A program made the translations under genes and the position numbers. The notes beneath the pieces were generated by a model. The model was not told the origin of the DNA. It worked only from the letters and a program-made list of their open reading frames with translations, and searched no databases. From assembly GCA_029255685.2 (NCBI GenBank), contig CM055312.2:79366369-79430368 (forward strand): DNA of 64,000 nucleotides. Reading direction: 5' to 3'. The DNA is from Silene conica (Eukaryota; Streptophyta; Magnoliopsida; Caryophyllales; Caryophyllaceae). Below are positions 47,765 through 60,016 of this stretch, one piece after another. Position 1 is the first letter of the stretch; each line of letters begins with the position of its first letter.

Positions 47765-49616
47765 CTATAGAAAAGCAGCCTCAACTTGGTACAATAACAT
47801 CTCATCCCATATCATTTTCCTGATCTTCTCGACTCCAACATTGGCATCTACATCAACCGCACATGGATATGGAGTCGGTTTGCTTGTAAGGGAGTCATAC
47901 ATACTTCGCATGTAGGGGTGCCTCAGTGCCTCTGCATCCGTTATCCTTTTTCTTGGATCAAACTGTAACATTCTGTTTAACAAGTCCAATCCCTCTCGAT
48001 CGGCATACGGGAATAACAAGTCGAAGGTGATCCCTGGCGTATAACGCCATGATTTGAGTAGGTTTCGTGCCTCCAAACTTGTTAAGAACCCCAGATTCGA
48101 GTAATGTTGTGTTCCCAAAATACCAATGATTTTGATCAGCTGGTCCACTTGGTTATTTCCCGGGAAGAGGGGATTTCCGCCAAGCAGTTCCGCAAATATG
48201 CAACCCACGGACCAAATATCAATGGAGGGTCCGTAGGTGTGACAATGGAGGAGGAGTTCCGGTGCCTTATACCCCCGTGTTACGACATATTCAGTTGCTG
48301 GCTGGGATTGGGGTAAAACTTTGGTGGTGGTTGCTAGTCCAAAATCATAGATCTTGAGGTCATACTTAGCATTCACTAGCAAATTCCCCGACTTCAAATC
48401 GCGGTGAATAATGTTGGAAGAGTGTAGATAGTTGAGGCCACTAAGCAACTGCATGAATTTGATACAAGCTAAATTAGAAACTCATTCTAATTGTAAAAGT
48501 AACAAAAAAAACAGGGATAATCGTAAATCAGTAGTACTATAAGTTTCCCTGCTAAAACTCAAGAAATCCATTCAAATCTCGGTGAATTACTGAATTAGTA
48601 GTACTGTAAGCAAATCCGTACACAAATTCAGAAATCGAACCCAAATAAATACAGAAGTTGTATATCAAACACAGTTTACAGAATAATTGCATCGAATGCA
48701 GCAAGCTAAACAAACAAAAAAGAAGGAATTATCAACAAATAAACTACATATTTGTTTATTCATCTATGAATTATGGGCTGAACGGAATAAGAGAGTGTTT
48801 GATAACTTGGAGAGAAATGTCGAAGCAATAGTTTACAAGATCAAATATGAAGTTAGTATCTCATTGATGTATAAGTTTCAATTCGAGGAATGAACTTTGA
48901 TCCAGTTGAGTCTTGCTAGCCTTTCCTTAAGGCTATAGTGAATATACTTTTGTAAAATGTATTCTTTTTCTTCCCCCATGTGGATGAATAAAAAGAATTA
49001 TACCTTTTTGCAAAAAAACTACATATTTGTTGGAAGAGTGTAGATAATCGTAAATCAGTAGTACTAGTACTAATGTATTATTTATGTATTACAGAATGTT
49101 TGAAGGAGACTCATCAAAGAATTGCAGAAGAATAAAACACGATAAAAGAAAGTTTGACACGAACCTGAAACATCAAATACTTGACGGTATTATTTGGAAA
49201 CCGTTGAAAAGGACGAATATGGCTGCCAAGATCCGCACCCATAAGCTCAAAAAAAAAGTAGACATCCTCGCACTTAGCTGACGGAACCATAACATCTTTC
49301 AAAGCAATAACGTTGTGATGGCGAACATGACGCAAGATTTCAGCTCCCTCAAAGCCTTCAAAGCTCAGTCGGAATTATCAACAACGTTAATCTTCTTAAT
49401 AGCAACTTCTTCGTTAGTGACTGTATTAAGAGAAGAACAAAGGACACCGTAAGCACCCCTGCCAATCAGGCGTTTAAGCTCATACTTAGCTTCGTCCTCA
49501 AGCACGGTATCCCAAACTTTAAAAAACTTATGTATGTCATCGTTATGTTGTGTCTTGCGAAGATTGTGGTTAATAACACCGACGTTGTTGTTGTTGTTAC
49601 GGTGGATCATCATCAT
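47765..49616 (-). pseudogene. Group-C MAP kinase pseudogene (MPK1/2/7/14-like)
   Basis: Two exons, 49616-49165 and 48448-47765, with one intron placed after KYLMFQ. This two-exon structure is known for plant group-C MAPKs. Exon 1 has the P-loop GRGAYGV and VAIKK; exon 2 has HRD, DFG, TEY (PATEYVVTR), APE, SIDIWSVGCIFAELLG and HPYM. Lesions: an in-frame TGA at 49365-49367 (CGA to TGA would explain it) and a one-base loss near 49338, both in the ALKALRE(L/I)K region of exon 1. Motifs have also drifted: HRDLKSGN instead of HRDLKPGN, TRGYKAPE instead of TRWYRAPE, DFGLAT instead of DFGLAR. MAPKs phosphorylate Ser/Thr-Pro sites in signalling cascades; this copy cannot make a whole kinase. Exon 2 remains fully open, so decay is fairly recent. 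Confidence 0.87.
48757..49015 (+). mobile_element. 5'-truncated L1-type LINE in the MAPK intron
   Basis: The 3' end of a LINE. The encoded tail ELWAERNKRVFDNLERNVEA resembles the zinc-binding end of plant L1 reverse transcriptases. It stops at 48893, then a short 3' UTR and an A-rich end follow. The 16-bp duplication AAACTACATATTTGTT flanks it exactly (48741-48756 and 49016-49031). It is about 259 bp and dead on arrival. Confidence 0.82.
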
Positions 49617-50162
49617 GATTGTTAATTTGTAATCTTGAATTAAGAAAGTAGGTTTATTATTATTGAGTTTGTAGTAATGTTTTTAGATAACAAAAAGTGA
49701 TGATTTATGTTGGTATTTATAATGGGAGAGTGCGAGTAGCAGTCTAATACTCCTTCCGTATAATTAAAGCTATTATTACTATACTTGGTGTTCAACTGTT
49801 CAAGTTCATAACAATAATAATACTAATAAATATAATGATTGTTTGGGTTCGATTATGGTCCTAAACGGAATCGAAATCGAAATCATACTCTACGGACTCA
49901 CAATCAAGCATGAGAGGTGATTATTAATGTCACACGCATACTTAACGCTTGCATCTCACCTTGAGTGTACAAAATAATATCATCAATTAAAATATTTTGC
50001 GAAAATCAAGTCATAAAAAAAGTGTATAGACGTTAGATATAAAACAAAATCAAATTTTGATTAAAAAAAGTGTATAAATGTTAGATATAAAACAAAATTT
50101 ATGAACATTTATAATTTAGTTCCGATGATAGATATTTAGAATAATACGATTTGAAAACAACT
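49617..50162. other. Upstream flank of the MAPK relic
   Basis: AT-rich; no gene or clear promoter element was recognised. Confidence 0.35.
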
Positions 50163-50194
50163 CGTGCAATTTTTTTGCACGCGCCAAAAACTAG
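50163..50194 (+). mobile_element. Helitron 3' terminus
   Basis: Hairpin CGTGCAATTTTTTTGCACG (50163-50182 region) is followed by CCAAAAACTAG at 50191-50194 and host T. Confidence 0.58.
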
Positions 50195-51288
50195 TTATTT
50201 TTAAACACGAATATGTAATCAAAATGTTCATAAAAAGCCTCCAAATATAGAACGGTAAAAAAAAAATGAATGAGCCATCCCTTTACTATAAAATGGGTAA
50301 CTTTTAAAGTGTTTTGATTGGTTCTTGGTGTTAGGTATTAAAATTTTTTTCTTTTTCTTTTTAGGGACCCACCCATGTTCTTTACTCATTTAATTACTCT
50401 CACATTATAATTACCTTCTTTCATAATTTAAGTGATTCCAAATTAAATAAAAACTATATAAAATCATACATTATATATTTGTTTTGTATTTTATAACTAT
50501 ACATTAAACACCACATATTATAAAACCATACATAATTTACACATATATTTTTATAAATATTTTTAATTCAAAAAATACAAAATCCTAATTTGGTAACAAT
50601 TAAAAATTTGTTGTTAATTTCATACAAAAATACATTATTTATTTATAGACAAAAATAATAATTAGATTTAAAATACTGATAATTTTGATAAAAAAGACAA
50701 ACAATAATTATCTTGGGCTATAAATTTTCGACACAAAATATATTGAGACCTAATAAGATAATTAGACCCAATAAGTGATTGGACTTTTTTCAAATGAGTC
50801 GGTGCAATGTTTATATAACAGAATTGTTGAAACGGGAATGAAAATACGCAAATAAAATGGAGAAAACAATTACGATAAGAAGACCCAAACTCGAATGCAA
50901 ATGGTTGATATTTGGCTTCATTTCATTTTATTCCAATGGTGAAATATTGTTTTTTCATTAATTGTTTTCCTGATAAATATTAAATAACATAAAGTTCTTA
51001 AATAACATAAAGTTCGTAATAATTAGTTGAAATATTTTTATATTAATTGAAATATCCATCTTTTAATTAGTTTTATCATAATCAAATTTATATTATACTT
51101 AATCTGTCCCGAAATTTATTTATCTTTTTTATTTTGTGTGAGAAATATTAATCAAATAGACAAATGAGACAAATTGAGAATAGTTTAAAATAAAATTAAA
51201 AAGTAAGGTTATTACTCAAAGTTTTGCATTTGTACATCTTACCATTTGTTTCCAGTATTTGTAAATTTCGACAATGTTAATATTCAAT

Positions 51289-51320
51289 CCCGTGCAAATT
51301 TTGCACGAGATTAAAACTAG
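51289..51320 (+). mobile_element. Helitron 3' terminus
   Basis: Hairpin CCCGTGCAAATTTTGCACGA (51289-51309 region) is followed by TTAAAACTAG and host T. The AT-rich stretch 50195-51288 is probably its body; nothing else was recognised there. Confidence 0.58.
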
Positions 51321-51830
51321 TACTAAAATGAAACACAAATTTTCATTTAAAACAGATATCCAACTTAATCTCAACACGGGCCAAATAGTACATGTAAGAC
51401 CAAAAAATTAGGAACTAGCAAAGTAATTGTCGTATCTAACCAAGTAGGGTAGTAGTTGACCTGGTTTATTCTTAAGATAATGTACCTTCTTTACTTCTTA
51501 GGAGAGACCAATTGAGAGTGGAATAGATAAGCGAATGATCGAGACGGGATGAGTGATAAATTTTGTTTACAATAACAATATTTAAAGACTTTTTTTAATT
51601 AGTGCATAAATAATTAGTTAACGACTTTTTTTAATGATCGAGACGGAATGGTTTTTTCCCATTGATTCCCCCGTGGTTTTCACTTTTTCCACCTGTACCC
51701 TTGTGTATAATACTTTACTAGCCGTATCCCTAAACTTAATTAGTTAAACCCATCAGTAGCTAAACACTGTTTTAGACGTTAAGTGGCATGTTGACACTCT
51801 ATTTGCCAAATAAACACCTGACTTGGCAAA

Positions 51831-52728
51831 GGGTTTTCCCATTGATGCCCTTGTGGTTTTCACTTTTTCCACTTGTACCCCTGCCTATAACACTTCATTA
51901 GCCGTACCCAAAACTTAATTAGTTAAACACATCAGTAGTTGAACATGCTTATGACGTCTGTTTGAGACATTAAGTGTCATGTTAGCACTCTATTTGCCAA
52001 ATAAGCACATGACTTGGCATGGAAATACGCAACAAATTTTCTTCACCTAGCCCCATAACAAATTTGTCGCAATCAAGACATTTGAAATACGCTTTTCGGG
52101 GATTCGATATTGAGCCCGATATCTTTAAAACCGCATTTTTTCCACATAAATTGCACATTTGGTTTCGAAAATCAAGATCTTCAATTGGATCATTCCTTCT
52201 TCTAATTGGATGAAGAAGACATTTAGGGTGTGTTTGGATAGCAAAAGTGGAGGGAAAGGGAGGGGAGGGGGAAGAAGGGAAGGGGAAAGAAGAGATGAGA
52301 AGGGGAGGGGGAATGGAGTGTGGTTGTTTGGATAGTTTTCCCTCTAGATCTTGCTTATTATGGAGAGATTTTAATTAAGCTTGGAGGAGGGGAAATAGAT
52401 CCTTCCAAATCTCTCCCCCTCCATTTCCCTCTACCCTCATTTCCTATCCAAACAAGTGATTTTAAGTCACCTACTCTCCCTCCCTTTCTTTTCCCTTCAA
52501 ATCTCTCAACCCAAACACACCCTTAAGAAAAATGGAGTAAGATAAAGGAGGTGAAGAAAATTGCAAAAAAATTGTGAGTTAAATAGTAGAAGATTGATGA
52601 GTTTTGGAGGAGAAAAATGTTTAGCGACTGATAGGTTTAACTAATTAAGTTTAGGGGTACGACTAATAAAGTGTATACGCGGTATAAGTGGAAAAGGTGA
52701 AAACCACATGAGCATCAATGAGAAAAAC
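51831..52728. mobile_element. Inner fold-back element, same family
   Basis: Starts GGGTTTTCCCATTGATGCCC and ends with the inverse (GAGCATCAATGAGAAAAACT). It sits in the palindromic centre of the outer element, between ACTTGGCAAA and TTTGCCAAGT. Its own interior holds a Tourist MITE. Confidence 0.6.
52226..52522. mobile_element. Tourist-type MITE (PIF/Harbinger)
   Basis: 297 bp with perfect 12-base terminal inverted repeats GGGTGTGTTTGG/CCAAACACACCC. It is flanked by TTA (52223-52225 and 52523-52525), the target preference of PIF/Harbinger elements. The interior is rich in GGAGGGGAGGGG and its complement. A related copy is in intron 5 of the phosphatase gene. Confidence 0.85.
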
Positions 52729-52925
52729 TATTTGCCAAGTCAGGTGCTTATTTGGCAAATATATAGAGTGCCAACATGACACTTAACGTCTAGACATAAA
52801 CATATTTAACTACTAATCAAGTTTAGGGGTACGACTAGTAAAGTGCTATACACAGGGGTACAATGGGATAAGTGAAAACTACAGGGGCATCAATAGAAAA
52901 ACCCCAGGGGCATCATAGGAAAACC

Positions 52926-53810
52926 CAATATTATAATATCAAGTTTTTTGCAAACTATTTTAACAATTTTTGTTTAAGGACATTAGACGTGAAAGTTTAT
53001 GCAAATTGGTTTTTTTAAAATACATTTCAGTTTTTGTTTTCCATTTCAAACCAATATGTCTATCTTTCTTTTTGTTTGTGAATCCGTTATTTACACAAGA
53101 TTAACGTAAAACGGTCTCAAATCTCATGTGATATGAATATTAATTAAATAAATTTAAGGTATTTTTTGGGTATTTAGCATATAGTACCCTTCTATTTTGT
53201 AAGTTTTCTACACGACACCCTTCTAATTTTGAAACACATGTGCTAATTTACCATAAATTATTCAGCATGACCTTACCTCATAATTCTATCAAATACTTCT
53301 ATTAAAGTATTAATAAATAAATTTAAGGACTTTTTACTCCGTGATTCGGGAATAAGCAGCATATGATTGTTCGATTAATTAGGTTTTGAAATTTGCTCAC
53401 ATTTAAAATTATCAAATAGGTAGAATATGTTCACAATGAAAATTATCAAAATGTTAGGTTTGAATATCAAAGATAAGAGACAAAGATATTACGTTGATAC
53501 TCTCTTTCATTCATTATCTTTTTTCCATTTGTTTTTACGTGGTCTCTAACATGTCACTTTGACCGGGGTTTTTGTGGTGTATACGTTGCTTATTATTTTC
53601 GGAAATTATATTTTTTGAATGATACTTTCACAATTATATTTTCATCTTATGTTTTAATATTAGTTATTTTTCAACTTGTTTTTGGTTAAAAAAATTCAAT
53701 TTCGATCCCAAAGAGTGAAACAGGAAGAGATCAGAATGGTAGAAGGTATGTGGTAAATGTATAAGCATGTGTTTAAGACTAAAGTGATGTATAAGAAATT
53801 GATATTACAA
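52926..53810. other. AT-rich intergenic DNA
   Basis: A degraded fold-back fragment (ATATAGTACCCTTCTA...GACACCCTTCTAA) lies near 53175-53230. Otherwise nothing was recognised. Confidence 0.35.
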
Positions 53811-53839
53811 CTAGGTTAAAGCCCATGAAATTCACGGGG
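53811..53839 (-). mobile_element. Helitron 3' terminus, minus strand
   Basis: CTAG at 53811-53814, then an imperfect hairpin GCCCATGAAATTCACGGGGC at 53821-53840, read on the minus strand. Confidence 0.5.
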
Positions 53840-53840
53840 C

Positions 53841-55013
53841 TACTTTTTAAATTTTAAATGAATATATATAGTTATAGACTCATAGCTAAGATATAACGAT
53901 TTAGGGAGTAATTAATTTTGAATTATTAACCATAAATGAGTAAGACTTGCAATAAAATTAGTATGTATGCTTAAAATGAGTGTAACTGTGTAATTCAAAT
54001 GGTTATAAGACTTGGTTAATAAAAATAGTAATTTAAAAGTTGGGTTAATTAATAATTTACATTTGATTTTATTAGCAAAAAATACATATATCAAACAACC
54101 GTAATTGCGTGGGAGAGTTCGATATTGCGAGATACTCCTGTTTTACATAAGAACTCATTTATTATATTAAATAAATAATTTTATTAACAAAATGGATACT
54201 CCTACGGTTTAAATAAATTAGCTACTCCTATTAATTAGTACTTTAGTTTTTATAGTGATAAAATATGAATATTTCATTCATATTCTACAATTGATTTTAT
54301 TCCATATACTATCCTATTGATTTTGCAATCTTCAGTATAATTTATTTACTTTTTTTAAAAAAAATGGTCATCACCTATTATACAAAATGTCAAAATGGAA
54401 TAATGCAATATAGTAACAACCCCGCGATTTGTTATTATATTGCATTATTCCATGATTTGTTATTGCATTATCCCGTGAACGAAAATCACTGAAAAAATTA
54501 TTCTAAAAATCTTGCAGAACATTATTGCATTCCTAAAATATCGACTATTATTTGACTTTTTTCCTAAACTAAAGGAATTTATGCAGTAAAGAATATTATG
54601 GAATATTGCAATCTTGACTATTAGTTGCTTAAATCTGGATTTTTTTTGGGATTTTTTTTGGAAATCTTCCAGTAGCTCTGAAGTCGTGCCACGTAAGAAG
54701 GAGCTTATTTCGTGTGATGCCACGTCAGCAGTTTGGCTTCTGCATTAGATAAGTATATGATTAGTAGGTACTCTGCGCATATATTATGATGGTGATTGAG
54801 AGAGAATTATTTGTTCAAGATGATGGAAATATATCGTATATCACTATTATTAAAGGTTTGTTTTTATGTTGTAAATGATCATTACAAATCATTTATCTTG
54901 ATTTTGAACATTAAATTCTAATATAATAATATGAATTGTTTATATAAAATTTGTGCGTTAGAACTAATAAAATGTTATAACTATACATTTTATAACTTAA
55001 ATATGTAATATGT
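53841..55013. other. AT-rich Helitron-type DNA
   Basis: No gene was recognised. ATTGCATTATTCCATGATTTG and its near inverse are repeated around 54390-54470. Confidence 0.35.
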
Positions 55014-55277
55014 TACTTCCTCCATTCCAATCAATTCTATACATTTACTTTATTCACGTTTGCCAATACTCGTTTTCTTTTGTTAATATCTTTAGTTACA
55101 CATCGATAAAAATTATAAAACTTTGATATTCACAATGTACTCGGTAAGACAATTTAAACAAGATCTCACATGACTATCTTTTATGCTATATATTAGAAAT
55201 TGTGTCGAAGATTCAACCGACTTATGAACAGTGTTCATAAAGGGAAATGTATAGAATTGATTGGAATGGAGGAAGTA
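55014..55277. mobile_element. Stowaway-type MITE
   Basis: 264 bp. The left end TACTTCCTCCATTCCAATCA and the right end are perfect inverted repeats of about 33 bases, with TA at both borders. The long perfect ends point to a young copy. It ends about twelve bases before a Helitron hairpin. Confidence 0.82.
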
Positions 55278-55289
55278 TTTATTTATGTC

Positions 55290-55318
55290 CGTGCATTTTT
55301 ACACGTGTGCTAAGCTAG
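55290..55318 (+). mobile_element. Helitron 3' terminus
   Basis: Hairpin CGTG-CATTTTTA-CACG is followed by TGTGCTAAGCTAG and host T. The stem is short, so this is less certain than the others. Confidence 0.45.
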
Positions 55319-55653
55319 TATTATATTATCGCACAAATTCGAGCCGCTCACAAATTTTTGAGCCGGACTAGCATTTGCTTGGCTTGACTCAATGAGCTAC
55401 CGTCTACCGAGCTTGAACCAAACTTTGACCGAACTTTACCCAAACCGAGTCGGCGAGTTGGCGTTACTCGCGAAGTCGCGAGCTACACCTACATCATCTG
55501 AAGCGGAATTAGTGATTGGGAATAAAAAAACACCCGTTAAGGCGTCCACCTAACCAAACTATATACCATATTCCCCCGACCTCCATTAATATTGAAAAAC
55601 GCAAAAACATTGGAGAAAAAGAGTGTAGTGGTACTGTGACAAGTGTAGCAACA

Positions 55654-58600
55654 ATGGCAGAAACATCAAAATGTTTCTCAAGAAACCGATACTGGATTCT
55701 AAGGCATGGCAAGAGTATCCCTAATGAACAAGGCCTCATTGTTTCTTCTATGGTTCTTTCTTTTTTCCTCTTTACTTTTCTGCTAAATATCCAATCTTTC
55801 GTAATCCATCATATGTTATTCATATCTACATAGGAAGTTTCAATTCTATTGTTGGGTCCATCCTTCCGTTTGTTTAATGGGTGTATTCAGTGGTGGAGTT
55901 AGGATTCAAATCCCGGATTATAAAAAGATTGAATCTTTTAGGGGTGTGAATTACCAGTGCAATAGAATAATTGTGTAAAGTTTGAAATTTTAGGGGTGTA
56001 TTGTATGTTTCTTTCCTTAAGAATTAAGATTTAAGATCATGTGTGCCCTTGTGAAACTAACCACCTTAATTGTCACCTCCAATTGTTTTTATTGTTGTTA
56101 CTTGATAATGATCAAGGTACATTCATCACTAGAATAGGGGAGCTCCAATTTGAAACCCAAATCCCATAAAGATTTGCAAATTGAATTAGTCGTGTTTAAG
56201 GCGGTTTTACACTAATATAATTGTAAAACGGATTCAAATAGAATCCTATTAGTGGGTAAAAGTGGTTACTAAGAGAACCCGTTTTACCATAAATTTGTGT
56301 AAGGCCGCGTTACACAAGTATTTGTGTTGAAAATTATAATGACGAACTGACGATGCATGTTTTTCATATGGTCAAATCAATTTCTGTGGTCTATGTGATA
56401 CTTTGGCTAATCTGTGATTCATTTATGCCACTAAGGAAAATGGGATTCTTCCAGAATATCAGTTAGGGTCTGAGGGTGTGGCACAAGCTCAGTTGGCTGG
56501 AGACAAATTTCTAAAGGTAGTTAGTTATCCGTCCTGATATTTCAGAGCTATATGATTTTATGAATTGTCTGTTGATTCACTCTAGTATTTGCGGTATTAC
56601 ATCAACTACGACAACAATTGATCAGTGTTGCTGCACCCTCTGATTTGATGCTTAAGTTGATGTTGTTATATTTTAATCTTCATATAATGTGATATACTCG
56701 GAAGTTCGTTAGCTGCATATAATTCTGAAGTTGGTGTGATGTATGATGGGAACATACATTCTGATGTTAGCAGACTTGTACTCCGTATTAGTTTGCAGAA
56801 GTCAACTTCATGATCAGATACCTCCACCCCAAATTTATTGCCCCCATTTGACTGAGTATTCACATACAATTATGTAATGCCTGCAGGAGTTGAAAGATGC
56901 TAACATCGCGTTGGAAAATGTCCGCATTTGCTACTCTCCCTTTTCTAGAACGGCTCATACTGCTAGTGTGGTTGCATCTATATTGAATATTCCATTTGAA
57001 GGTCCTCAATGCAAGGTTGGTCTTACTTCAGCAATTATAACACTTGTAAAAGCAAGGTTGTATAACCATTGGATATCTGTTGTACTGCTGTTGAGTAGAG
57101 TGAACTGCATCGCACAAAATAATGAGGACTACAATAAATGATTTCTGTATCTCCTGTATCTAGTATGTATATATAGTCCAGCAAATGTGTTTTTAGCAGA
57201 ATTTTTAGAGTTGATTATCTAGTTTAGTCACGTTCACATAGACGTAATCTTAATTTTTTTTTTTGAAGTTGAAATGTGAGCATGAGCCAAGTTGATTATG
57301 TAAGGATAGAGCTCCGCGGCTTGTGCTTGCCTTTTCCGTTAATTATGATGTGAAGAACCATCATTGATCTTATTTCTTATGACTCAGATATGATGGACAA
57401 TTTTTTAGTCAAAGTTGTGGTGGGCATTGCTCATGGAGCATTTGGATTGTAAAAAAGTACCATGCATAATTTATTGATTACGTCTTGGACACAGCCAATT
57501 TGTTCTGACAGTCAAAATTGCCTTGCAGTTGCACAAACCCTCTTTCATAATTGATTCTGTAGGCTATATTCTATTTGTTGATGTATCAAAGATTTCTTGT
57601 TGTAGGCTTTTGAAGATCTCCGAGAACGATACTTTGGTCCTTCGTACGAGCTTTCTTCTTCTGAGCGGGTATGTTCCAGTTCCGTTAGTTATGGTTCTTG
57701 TGTAGCAGTACCTCATTCCGATAGGTTGCTTACAAGTTTGTTTTATATTGATACAGTTAGTGTAAATGCTCACATATGTAGATAGATATGGAAAAGTCTT
57801 AGATGGTTTTTGCCCCGCAGAAGAAAATTACCTCAAGCCGCATCTTTTACATAATTAGACTAGAGTATGGTAACATGTTGTACATGATAGACCTGTACAT
57901 ACAATAAGAAACATCACAACTGATCCGTACATTTATTGATCCAATTCTTGTTGGGTTCAGCAATGTTATTGGGTTTACTTTTTCATTTATGCATAAGAGA
58001 ACTGGTCTTAAATTCAATGACATACTGCAATAAAGATTGCTGATGACGGTATAGCTGTATAGGCTATAGGGAAAAGTGTAGCTAGGCATATAAAAGAAGT
58101 AACTTGCAAAGCTCAAGTATTGTATTTTTTGTTTCTCTATTTGCTTTCCCTGATATATCTGTCTACCTCTAGTATCCAGAGATATGGGACCTTGATGAGA
58201 GGGATCCGTTTGAGCAGCCTGAAGGTGGAGAAAGTGTAGCTGATGTTGTTTCACGTCTCATAACTGCCATTGAACAAATAGAGATGATTTATGAAGGGTA
58301 CTCTTTAATCTTGTTTCTCTTCACAGTACTTGACATTTAGTTGCTTGTAATATCATGACTGTAAAAACCTGGTAAAACTGACTCAACCTATGTGACATGA
58401 CGCGGATGACTAATCTGGAACAAAAAAACCTAACTATGGCTCATTGGATCTGGCCCCCACCCAAAAAGGACCCAAACCCTAATTAAGTACGGCTTGTTTG
58501 GATAGAAAGATAGGAGGGAAAGGGAGGGTGGGGGATAGGGAGAAAAGAAAGGGAGGGGGAATGGATTATGGGTGTTTGGATACAATTTTCCTCCAAATCT

Positions 58601-59162
58601 TTCCTATGGTGGAGGAGGGATTGTGGTTTGTCACGGAGGAGGGAAAATGGATTCCTCCAAATCCCTCCCCACTAGTTTGCTAACCAAACACGGGATTTTA
58701 TATCTCTTTCTCCCCCTACCCTTCCTTTCCCTCCAACCCCCAAGGCCCCAATCTAGAAGCCCTAAGTGATGATTATTTGTTTACCCTAGCCAATAACAGT
58801 ACAATTAAAATGAGCCGAATCTGTAAAGACATGTCCTGATCTAATTAGGAATGTCTTTATCCTTAACATCCATCTGTTTTAATCATATTTTTTCAGATTT
58901 TTTATTGACTCTTCCTTCTCGCTTGGATGTGTAACCGAATCATAAAAAAATTCTGTTTCCTTTTTGCAGCTGTGCAGTTTTGATTGTCAGCCATGGGGAT
59001 CCTTTGCAAATGCTACAGACAGTTCTGAGTGCTGCTAAAGAACAAAATGAATCTAATTGCAGCAATTTGGGTTCGAGACTAGTAGCAGTTAAAGTTCCGT
59101 CTGTCTTATCAAAGCATCGGAATTTTGCTCTGGAAACTGCTGAGCTCCGAGCGGTAATTTGA
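55654..59162 (+). CDS. Histidine phosphatase (phosphoglycerate mutase-like)
   Basis: A 229-residue protein of the histidine phosphatase superfamily, close from memory to Arabidopsis At3g05170. Exons are 55654-55752, 56436-56516, 56887-57015, 57606-57668, 58173-58297 and 58970-59162. All are bounded by GT/AG and sum to an exact frame. The catalytic signature RHGKS near residue 19 holds the phospho-acceptor His. ICYSPFSRTAHTA supplies the second Arg, GGESVADVV the acidic residue and VSHGDP the second His. The protein is small and has no transit peptide or membrane segment, so it is probably cytosolic. The substrate is not known; the family includes mutases and phosphatases and the name should not be read as glycolytic. 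A Tourist-like MITE sits in intron 5. Confidence 0.93.
58491..58750. mobile_element. Tourist-like MITE in phosphatase intron 5
   Basis: Starts GGCTTGTTTGGATAGAAAG and carries the same GGAGGGAAAGGGAGG interior and CCAAACAC strings as the MITE at 52226-52522. The right terminus is worn (CCCCCAAGGCCCC). Confidence 0.6.
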
Positions 59163-60016
59163 AACCCGCCCTAGGTCCATATTATTATAAGCTATTTAGG
59201 TATGTTACTCTATTTTTCAGACTGTATTGCTGCAGTCTGATCATTGTCATGTTAATAGCAATTGAATGTTAATTCACCTCATTGCAATTACTGATGAGAT
59301 TGAAACAACTATCAAATATTTTCTACCATGACATATTCCCTAGTAAAGAAAGAGAACAAGTGTTCCGCAGTCTGCTTCGTCCAATATAATTTTATCTTCC
59401 TTAATCAACTACAATGTAACTGGGGCTCTTGCCAAATGATAGCAACCTTGTTTAATAATAGACCTTGCGGAATTGGTCCGAGACTCGAATAACCTGTCCT
59501 GAATAGCCCCGAGAATGACCCTTTCCGAGTAACCTTACTCTAGGCCTGAGTTAGACCCGAGTGTGACTCGAAATCTGATTTGACCAGATCTGTCCCGTAG
59601 GAGGTCCAAACTTTGCTCCAGAATCTGTATGTTGTCATACTGGGACTAAATACGAACACCAAGTCAAATAATTCCTTGTTGTATGTCATATACTGATATG
59701 ATTATTTTTGTTAGTTTACCTAGAAAATACTCATATTCTTAATTGCATTGCTAATATCTGTGATGTAGCTGAGTAGTTGAACTAAACAATAGATTGTACT
59801 ACTATACGTCTATACCTACCAGCCGAATCTGTTTTGTTCTAAGACAACAACAGTCAACAACAACAACAACAACATCAACATTACCCCCGTACCTCAATGA
59901 TTTCCGTAAATTGTGGGTATGAAAATTATGTTGAGAACTGCATCGAAGGACCGCTACTTCACAAAAGAATGAAGCGCAACCACTTTTGTTCTAGCATGTT
60001 GAAAATTCCTCCAAAC
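59163..60016. other. Intergenic between phosphatase and PELPK relic
   Basis: Includes the phosphatase 3' flank. A less AT-rich stretch at 59460-59640 has repeated CGAG/ACCCGAG strings of unknown origin. A CAA microsatellite lies at 59848-59880. Confidence 0.4.

Larger units (their letters stand above)
51650..52925. mobile_element. Fold-back element with a nested copy of itself
   Basis: The left arm starts GGTTTTTTCCCATTGATTCC and the right arm ends with the inverse near 52903-52925. Arms are about 180 bp and both read GTGGTTTTCACTTTTTCCAC, TAAACTTAATTAGTTAAAC and TTTGCCAA. The centre is filled by a second element of the same family. No clean flanking duplication was found. It is probably a Mutator-like or other long-TIR element and has no coding capacity. 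Confidence 0.6.

Noticed and set aside
57847-58254. Antisense open frame over phosphatase intron 4 and exon 5
   Set aside because: Shadow of the sense exon and AT-rich intron; no independent support.
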